DNA of 41,944 nt from Barnesiella sp. (GTDB lineage Bacteria > Bacteroidota > Bacteroidia > Bacteroidales > Muribaculaceae): NCBI GenBank assembly GCA_014800945.1, contig JAAVFD010000038.1:1-41944 (forward strand). The letters run 5' to 3'. The notes under the pieces were generated by a model, which was given only the letters and a program-made list of their open reading frames with translations, searched no databases and was not told where the DNA came from. Position numbers and translations under genes: made by a program. This document shows, in pieces, positions 36,357-41,944 of this stretch; within the stretch, counting starts at the first letter, position 1, and the number at the start of each line of letters is the position of its first letter.

Positions 36357-37343
36357 CTATTCGGAGATTTGGGTGGAGTCGGGTAGAGTGTAACCGGTGG
36401 CTGTGAAGAGTTCGTAGTCTTGCTTGACGTTGTTGCCACTGGTGGTGAGTAGGTCGCCTATCATTGCACCGTTCATGCCGCCACGAAGAATCCGTTCGGT
36501 CATTTTTTGACTCATCCGGGCTCTTCCTCCGGCAAAACGCAAGGTGCAGTCCGGAGCTACAAAGCGCATAAGCGCTACTGTGCGGGCTATCTCCTCTTCG
36601 CTTATAAGCGGTTGATTTTCAAGAGGTGTCCCCTTTATTGGAGAGAGCACGTTTATTGGAATTGAAGTGGCTCCGGCTTGACGCGCTTCCTGAGCGAGCT
36701 CAAGGCGGTGACGCATAGTTTCTCCCATACCAATGATGCCGCCGCTACACACTTCCATGCCGACCTCAAGTGCGGCGCGGATAGTGCGCAGCTTGTCCTC
36801 ATACGTGTGGGTTGTGCATAGTTCTGGAAAGTAAGATGATGATGTTTCAAGATTGCAGTGGTATCTTTTCACTCCGGCATCTTTGAGTTTCTGCAGCTCG
36901 TTTTTAGACAGGAGACCCATCGAGGCGCAGAGGTAAAGGTTTGTTTTCTCCGCCACTTTGCGGTAGAGATCGCAAAAACGGTCTATCTTGTCAGCGGTGA
37001 CTTTTCTGCCGCTTGTAACCAGCGAGAAGCGTTTCACTCCGTGGTTGTTGTAAGCGCAGGCAATGTCAAGCAGTTCTTTTTCCGGAATTATGTCATACTC
37101 CTCCACTCCGGTTTTGTGGTGGATGCTCTGGGCGCACCATTTGCAGTTTTCTGGGCAACGTCCCGAACGGGCGTTGACAATCGAGCAGGTGTCTATTACA
37201 TTTCCTTCTCTTGCAGCGCGCACTTCGTCCGCTGCATCGCATAGCTCGTCAAGCGTATAGCTCTCGTGGAGCTGCATTGCTTCTTCAACGGTAGCGGGTA
37301 TGCCTTGCAGGGCGCGTTGCTTTATCTTGTCAAGTAGATTCAT
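36357..37343 (-). CDS. bioB: Biotin synthase
   Basis: Radical SAM enzyme that inserts sulfur into dethiobiotin; 328 residues. The radical cluster cysteines are C63, C67 and C70 (CPENCKWC). Other conserved pieces are YHCNLETSSSYFP, CSGGIIGMGET and LRFAGGR, which carry the [2Fe-2S] ligands. The frame is open 33 codons further upstream, but MNLLDKIKQRALQG fits the family and lies downstream of a TAAATTTG -7-like box (37377-37370, minus), so I start at 37343. No other bio gene is near. Confidence 0.94.
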   Translation of the reverse strand: MNLLDKIKQRALQGIPATVEEAMQLHESYTLDELCDAADEVRAAREGNVIDTCSIVNARSGRCPENCKWCAQSIHHKTGVEEYDIIPEKELLDIACAYNNHGVKRFSLVTSGRKVTADKIDRFCDLYRKVAEKTNLYLCASMGLLSKNELQKLKDAGVKRYHCNLETSSSYFPELCTTHTYEDKLRTIRAALEVGMEVCSGGIIGMGETMRHRLELAQEARQAGATSIPINVLSPIKGTPLENQPLISEEEIARTVALMRFVAPDCTLRFAGGRARMSQKMTERILRGGMNGAMIGDLLTTSGNNVKQDYELFTATGYTLPDSTQISE

Positions 37344-37492
37344 CGGTCGGTAATTTTTGTTAAGACCGGCAAATTTAGTGCACTGAGTTATCGGAAATTC
37401 ATAATTAACGTTTTTTATATTTGTGATGCGGTAAAAAGGCACGGGTTGAGTGATTTTTTTCTACCTTTACAATCTCATTATCATTAATTGCA

Positions 37493-38659
37493 ATGCGTTG
37501 CTATAATTTACTGATTTATTTAGCCTCAATTCTGTGGGCTCTTGCTGCCGACGCGCAAGTGACAGTGGGTGCTGCTCGCACCGCTGATTATCTGCCGCTT
37601 ATGCAGGGTAAAAGGGTTGCGTTGTTGAGCAACCACACTGGAATGGTGGGAGATGAGCACACCCTGGACCTGATGCTGCGCAACGGGGTGAATGTGACAA
37701 CAATCTTTTCACCGGAGCACGGTTTCCGAGGCACGGCAGATGCCGGCGAACATGTTGCAGGAGGCAAGGATGTTAAAACGGGTATTCCCATAGCATCGCT
37801 TTATGACGGGCGCACCCGTATGCCGGCAAAGAGCGTGATGGATAACATAGATGTTATTGCAGTTGACATTCAGGATGTTGGCTTGCGGTTCTATACCTAC
37901 TACTGCACGATGATCGATCTGATGAACGCTGCTGCCCGCTATGGCAAGGAATTTATTGTGCTTGACCGTCCTAACCCCAATGGAATGAGCGTTGACGGCC
38001 CGGTGCTTGACATGAAATATGCCAGCGGAGTGGGACGGCTGCCGATTCCAACGCTTCACGGCATGACTCTCGGTGAACTTGCTATGATGGCTAACGGTGA
38101 GGGTTGGCTGAAAGATGGCAAGAAGGTAAAACTCAGTGTTATTCCATGCACAGGTTATACTCATGCCACCCGCTACCGTCTGCCGGTGCCTCCTTCGCCC
38201 AATCTGCCGGACATGAAGGCGGTGTATATGTACCCCTCCACCTGCTATTTTGAGGCTACTCCGGTGAGTCTGGGTCGCGGAACCGATACTCCTTTTACTG
38301 TCTATGGTCATCCGCAGATGAAAGCCGGGGATTACTATTTTACACCCGACAGCCGCCCCGGCGCCAAGAATCCCCCTCAGCTCGGCAAAAGATGCCGTGG
38401 ACGCAATCTGCGCTCCATGAGCGAGGATGATATGATTGCACAGGGGGTTAATTTCGAGTATGTTATTGATGCTTACAACGCTATGGGCAGACCTAAGAAT
38501 TTCTTCACATCTTTTTTTGAACTGCTTGCCGGCAATGCAAAAATCAGACAGATGATTGAGAGCGGAGCGAGTGCCGAGCAGATTCGCGCCACCTGGAGCG
38601 ATAATGTTAAGACATTCAAAGCCAAGCGAAAACCGTATCTATTATATCCCGAATCATGA
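37493..38659 (+). CDS. namZ: Exo-beta-N-acetylmuramidase NamZ (DUF1343, GH171)
   Basis: Exported enzyme of the DUF1343 family, whose characterised members release MurNAc from the non-reducing end of peptidoglycan chains. The 388-residue protein has a signal peptide (about 1-22, ending ADAQ). Conserved segments include LLSNHTGMV, FSPEHGFRGTADAGEHV, VDIQDVGLRFYTYYCTM, VLDRPNPNG and FEATPVSLGRGTDTPF; the last two are hallmark family motifs. It starts the namZ-symporter-WYL-trmD operon. A weak -7-like TACCTTTA is at 37462-37469, with no good -33. Confidence 0.92.
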   Translation: MRCYNLLIYLASILWALAADAQVTVGAARTADYLPLMQGKRVALLSNHTGMVGDEHTLDLMLRNGVNVTTIFSPEHGFRGTADAGEHVAGGKDVKTGIPIASLYDGRTRMPAKSVMDNIDVIAVDIQDVGLRFYTYYCTMIDLMNAAARYGKEFIVLDRPNPNGMSVDGPVLDMKYASGVGRLPIPTLHGMTLGELAMMANGEGWLKDGKKVKLSVIPCTGYTHATRYRLPVPPSPNLPDMKAVYMYPSTCYFEATPVSLGRGTDTPFTVYGHPQMKAGDYYFTPDSRPGAKNPPQLGKRCRGRNLRSMSEDDMIAQGVNFEYVIDAYNAMGRPKNFFTSFFELLAGNAKIRQMIESGASAEQIRATWSDNVKTFKAKRKPYLLYPES

Positions 38660-40134
38660 GTCCTGTAACTGTTATAATCACTGTCGCGGCTTATTTCGCT
38701 CTCTTGATGGCTATTTCGGCGATAGCATCACGCGGTGGCGACAACGCAACTTTCTTTACCGGCAACCGCAAGGCTCCGTGGGCGGTGGTGGCGTTTGCAA
38801 TGATAGGGGCATCTATTTCAGGTGTAACCTTTATATCTGTTCCCGGAATGGTTGCCGCAAAGGGGCACGCTTACCTTCAGATGGTTCTCGGCTTTATAGT
38901 GGGCTATGTTGTTATAGCACTGGTTTTGGTGCCGGTGTTTTACAAGCGTAACCTGGTGTCAATCTATGGCTATCTGGGTCAACGTTTTGGTCAGCGAAGC
39001 TACCGCAGCGGCGCGTGGATATTCTTTATTTCCAAAATGCTGGGCGCGTCGGTGCGCTTCTTTGTGGTGTGTGCTGTGCTTCAGCTCCTTGTATTCCGTC
39101 CTCTCGGTGTGCCTTTTGAGGTGAACGTTCTCCTTACCGTCGGGCTTATATGGCTTTACACTGTTAACGGAGGAGTGAAGACTCTGATTTGGACCGACAC
39201 ATTGAAGAGCGCGTGCCTGATAGGCTCAGTTGGGCTATGCATTTTCTTTGTAGCCGACAATATGCACCTGTCATTTGGCGAAATGGTAAATGCGGTTAAA
39301 GCACATGAGTCGTCCCGGATATTCTTTTTTGATGACCCGATGAGCGGCTCGTATTTCTGGAAACAGTTTCTTGCCGGTGTTTTCATGGCAATCGCCACAA
39401 ACGGTCTTGATCAGGATATGATGCAGCGCCACCTTGCCTGCTGCGATTCTGTGTCCTCGCGAAAGAATATGATACTAAGCGGAGTGATGCAGTTTTTTGT
39501 AATCGGACTATTTCTTATTCTTGGCACTCTGGTGGTAATCTACACCGCCTATGCTGGTATAGAAATGCCGGCAAAGAGCGATGAACTGTTCGGGCTTGTA
39601 GCCACCCACTCCTCCATGCCGGTAATTGTCGGAATAATCTTTATCGTGGGGCTTATTTCAGCGGCATATTCCGCTGCCGGAAGCGCTCTCACATCGCTCA
39701 CCACCTCATTTACAGTAGATATTCTGGATGCGCCTTCCCGTCAGGCAGAAAAGGAGTTGCAGCGCACCCGCAAGGTAGTTCATCTGTTCATGTCGCTCAT
39801 AATGGCAGGGGTGATTATCGCTTTTTACCGGATGAGCGATTCCGATGCCATAAGTGCGGTATATACCTTGGCATCATACACTTACGGTCCTATTCTGGGA
39901 CTATTTGCTTTCGGCTTGCTGAGCAAGCGCGGTGTGCGCGATTCAGCGGTGCCTTTCGTATGCATAGCGGCTCCTGCCGCAGCATGGCTCATTCAGGCTT
40001 GCCTGAACCGATACCTGAATTACGAAACCGGATTTGAGCTACTGATTCTCAATGCGGTGCTGACAATGCTCGGGCTCCGTTTGAGTGGTTTGTTTTCTGT
40101 AAAATCAAGAGATTATGTCACGAAATCTGTTTAG
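38656..40134 (+). CDS. Sodium:solute symporter (SSS family), possible MurNAc transporter
   Basis: Inner-membrane cation-coupled importer, 492 residues with about 13 membrane segments; the N-terminal FFTGNRKAPWAVVAFAMIGASISGVTF region is characteristic of SSS. It overlaps namZ by 4 bp (ATGA). In Tannerella forsythia a symporter (MurT) takes up MurNAc for salvage, so import of the NamZ product is a reasonable inference here. MurQ and MurK are not in the window. Confidence 0.88.
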   Translation: MSPVTVIITVAAYFALLMAISAIASRGGDNATFFTGNRKAPWAVVAFAMIGASISGVTFISVPGMVAAKGHAYLQMVLGFIVGYVVIALVLVPVFYKRNLVSIYGYLGQRFGQRSYRSGAWIFFISKMLGASVRFFVVCAVLQLLVFRPLGVPFEVNVLLTVGLIWLYTVNGGVKTLIWTDTLKSACLIGSVGLCIFFVADNMHLSFGEMVNAVKAHESSRIFFFDDPMSGSYFWKQFLAGVFMAIATNGLDQDMMQRHLACCDSVSSRKNMILSGVMQFFVIGLFLILGTLVVIYTAYAGIEMPAKSDELFGLVATHSSMPVIVGIIFIVGLISAAYSAAGSALTSLTTSFTVDILDAPSRQAEKELQRTRKVVHLFMSLIMAGVIIAFYRMSDSDAISAVYTLASYTYGPILGLFAFGLLSKRGVRDSAVPFVCIAAPAAAWLIQACLNRYLNYETGFELLILNAVLTMLGLRLSGLFSVKSRDYVTKSV

Positions 40135-41017
40135 CCGCTACATCTGGCTTATCGATACTATCCGCCGCTACGGCTGCATTACGCGTGAAGAACTTAATGT
40201 GTTGTGGAAAAAGACTGATTTTTCCAATGGTGAACCGTTGCCACGCAGAACGTTCTATAATTACCGCAATGCTATAGAGGAGCTGTTCAAAATCAGCATC
40301 GAGTGCAATCCGGCAACGTTTGAGTACTATATTGACAATGGCGACGAGCACAGCGAGAGTGTTACCGACTGGCTGCTTAATGCTGCATCAATGAGCAATG
40401 TTCTCACCGATGCGCGTGAGGTTAGTCACAAAGTTTTTCTGGAGGATGTGCCCTCGAGCCGGTTCTATCTGGAGTCCGTGCTTAGCGCCCTGAAGGAACA
40501 GCGCACCCTGGTGTTTACCTACTGCCCGTTTTCACGGTCAAATCCTACGCGCGATGTAGTTATCGAGCCTTACTTCATCAAACTTTTCAAGCAGCGCTGG
40601 TATGTAATCGGGCGCAACGTCAAGGAGGATAGCATAAAAACCTACTCACTTGACCGAATGAGTGATGCGGTAGTGGGATCCGACAGCTTCGAGGTGCCGG
40701 AGTGGTTTGATGCCGAGGAGTATTTCAGCGACACTTTCGGCATTGTTTATTCACGCGGCGAACCCAAGCAGGTTGCAATACGCACCGATTCCCGTCAGGC
40801 TAAATATTTCCGCGCATTGCCGCTTCACAGCAGCCAGAAGGAGATGGTTCACGATGACTATTCCATATTCACATATAAGCTTAAACTCACTCAGGATTTT
40901 GTTCAGGAGCTGCTTAGCCACGGGCCGCACATCACAGTTATTTCTCCGCCGGAGCTCCGCGCAATGATGGTGACCAGTCTGGAGGAGAGCATTAGAAATT
41001 ATAAAGGAGACAATTAG
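40115..41017 (+). CDS. WYL-domain transcriptional regulator
   Basis: Cytoplasmic DNA-binding regulator of 300 residues. The N-terminal ~90 residues are a winged-helix-like region ([27 protein letters not shown]). The WYL domain (about 125-215) holds [10 protein letters not shown] and IKTYSLDRM, followed by a WCX-like C-terminal domain. It overlaps the symporter by 20 bp, and trmD follows after 4 bp. It may control this operon in response to a ligand, which is inference from position. Confidence 0.88.
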   Translation: MSRNLFSRYIWLIDTIRRYGCITREELNVLWKKTDFSNGEPLPRRTFYNYRNAIEELFKISIECNPATFEYYIDNGDEHSESVTDWLLNAASMSNVLTDAREVSHKVFLEDVPSSRFYLESVLSALKEQRTLVFTYCPFSRSNPTRDVVIEPYFIKLFKQRWYVIGRNVKEDSIKTYSLDRMSDAVVGSDSFEVPEWFDAEEYFSDTFGIVYSRGEPKQVAIRTDSRQAKYFRALPLHSSQKEMVHDDYSIFTYKLKLTQDFVQELLSHGPHITVISPPELRAMMVTSLEESIRNYKGDN

Positions 41018-41021
41018 TGTT

Positions 41022-41696
41022 ATGAGAATTGATATACTCACAGTGGTGCCTGAAATGTTTGACTCACCGCTGAACTGTAGCATTTTGAAACGGGCTCAGG
41101 ATAAGGGTCTGGTAGAGATAGTCGTGCATAACCTGCGGGATTATACCACAAACAAGCATCGCAAGGTGGATGATTATCCTTTTGGCGGCGAGGCCGGCAT
41201 GGTGATGCAGATAGAACCTATTGACAGGGCAATAGATAGCTTGCTGAGCGAGAGGAAGTATGATGAGGTGATTTTCACTTCACCGGACGGCGAGCAGTTT
41301 GACCAGAAGATGGCTAACAGTATGTCACTCCTCGAAAACATGATAATTCTGTGTGGTCACTACAAGGGTATCGACTACCGTATTCGTGAACATCTTATAA
41401 CTAAAGAGATTTCGGTGGGTGATTATGTGCTCACCGGAGGTGAGTTGCCCGCTCTGGCTATTACTGACGCTGTTGTGCGCCTTATTCCCGGAGCTATAGG
41501 CGATGAGCAAAGTGCCCTGAGTGATAGTTTTCAGGACAATTTGTTGGCTCCGCCGGTTTATAGCCGACCTGCCGAGTACAAGGGCTGGCGAGTGCCAGAT
41601 GTGCTGTTGAGCGGTCATGCTGCCAGAATTGATGAGTGGAAGCATGAGCAGGCTCTGGAGCGCACGCGGCGGTTGCGTTCCGATTTACTGGAATAA
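41022..41696 (+). CDS. trmD: tRNA (guanosine(37)-N1)-methyltransferase
   Basis: SPOUT methyltransferase making m1G37 next to the anticodon; 224 residues. [18 protein letters not shown] (50-67), [11 protein letters not shown] (111-121) and [14 protein letters not shown] (132-145) form the trefoil-knot SAM site; SDSFQDNLL carries the probable catalytic Asp (about 168). It ends the namZ operon, not the usual rpsP-rimM-trmD-rplS cluster; I believe that separation is common in Bacteroidetes. The terminator of the right terminal repeat follows. Confidence 0.95.
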   Translation: MRIDILTVVPEMFDSPLNCSILKRAQDKGLVEIVVHNLRDYTTNKHRKVDDYPFGGEAGMVMQIEPIDRAIDSLLSERKYDEVIFTSPDGEQFDQKMANSMSLLENMIILCGHYKGIDYRIREHLITKEISVGDYVLTGGELPALAITDAVVRLIPGAIGDEQSALSDSFQDNLLAPPVYSRPAEYKGWRVPDVLLSGHAARIDEWKHEQALERTRRLRSDLLE

Positions 41697-41720
41697 TAAT
41701 ATATAAGTAGCATATTAATT

Positions 41721-41750
41721 AGGCTGTGCAAATAGGCGCAGCCTATTTTT
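41721..41750 (+). terminator. Intrinsic terminator after trmD
   Basis: AGGCTGTGC (41721-41729) pairs with GCGCAGCCT (41736-41744) with one G-U pair, followed by ATTTTTT. A competing perfect 8-bp hairpin, AAATAGGC/GCCTATTT (41730-41737 with 41741-41748), uses overlapping bases. Confidence 0.85.
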
Positions 41751-41754
41751 TACC

Positions 41755-41799
41755 CTTAAAGACCTTAATGACCCTAAAGACCTTAACGACCCTAATACC
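41755..41799. repeat. Five 9-bp tandem units, right copy
   Basis: Five consecutive 9-mers approximate CYTAANGAC (starts 41755, 41764, 41773, 41782, 41791). They lie between the trmD terminator and the outward promoter, mirroring 146-190. Confidence 0.75.
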
Positions 41800-41862
41800 A
41801 AGCTATTGCATTGCGCTGTAACAACCCTGTAACGGATTTAACTTCTGTTAACTTTATAATTC

Positions 41863-41891
41863 TTGCAACGGATATTTTTGCTATACCTTTG
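41863..41891 (+). promoter_or_regulatory. Outward-facing promoter in right terminal repeat
   Basis: TTG (41863-41865), an 18-nt spacer and TACCTTTG (41884-41891) match the Bacteroidetes consensus. Transcription would leave the window to the right; the last ~50 bp are leader. The final bases CAAT would allow an ATG if the next base is G, so a multicopy protein gene is also possible. Confidence 0.7.
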
Positions 41892-41944
41892 CATCATCAA
41901 ACTAAACCAACTGCTAACAACAAACTATTAAAACTTACTACAAT

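Larger units (their letters stand above)
41712..41944. repeat. Right terminal inverted repeat (partner at 1-233)
   Basis: The reverse complement of 1-233, identical over the last 119 bases. It carries a terminator for trmD, five 9-bp tandem units and an outward promoter. Both ends of the window stop at the same base of the repeat, as expected when an assembly breaks at a repeated sequence. Confidence 0.9.

Overview
The window looks like one contig of a gut-type Bacteroidales genome, possibly Muribaculaceae (family-level placement is a guess). Reasons: Bacteroidetes -33 TTG / -7 TAnnTTTG promoters recur, YidC has the long periplasmic domain of this phylum, there is an UpxY-type antiterminator at the head of a capsule operon, an Mrp protein without the usual CxxC, and a large secreted GH31 enzyme with carbohydrate-binding modules. 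No tRNA, rRNA, CRISPR array, phage or insertion sequence is visible inside the window.

Layout. 1-233 and 41712-41944 are inverted copies of one another, the outermost 119 bp identical; each holds an intrinsic terminator for the gene inside the window, a 9-bp tandem repeat and an outward-facing promoter. 258-2166 (minus): mrp and trmB. 2227-6780 (plus): queC and a multidomain GH31. 6781-7205: terminator plus a GC-rich cluster of small hairpins. 7206-11161: polA overlapping a Gfo/Idh/MocA oxidoreductase, convergent with an orphan ABC ATPase. 12060-16348: pyrG, yidC and ferritin, closed by a strong terminator. 16427-29219: an AT-rich capsule or surface-polysaccharide operon of twelve genes led by upxY. 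29324-34615 (minus): an AsmA-like protein, a HAD hydrolase and aroB. 34847-36115 (minus): an AAA/DUF4143 ATPase behind a 33-bp tandem repeat array. 36357-37343 (minus): bioB. 37493-41696 (plus): namZ, a sodium:solute symporter, a WYL regulator and trmD, packed as one operon.

How it works together. The capsule operon supplies UDP-ManNAc (WecB), at least five glycosyltransferases, a flippase, a polymerase and three decorating proteins (acyltransferase, pyruvyltransferase, FrhB-like iron-sulfur protein). It lacks an initiating sugar-phosphate transferase, UpxZ and export genes, so these must lie elsewhere. The namZ-symporter pair fits salvage of MurNAc from peptidoglycan. GH31 is a secreted glycan-degrading enzyme.

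Best leads. (1) A run of ten G inside the capsule acyltransferase gene; gain or loss of one G truncates the protein, which predicts phase-variable acylation. (2) A 33-bp repeat array over the promoter of the AAA/DUF4143 ATPase. (3) An apparent switch of strand composition, C-rich plus strand on the left and G-rich on the right, with outward-facing terminal promoters; this could mark a replication origin. (4) The hairpin cluster upstream of polA. (5) A DNA polymerase I that has lost its proofreading residues.
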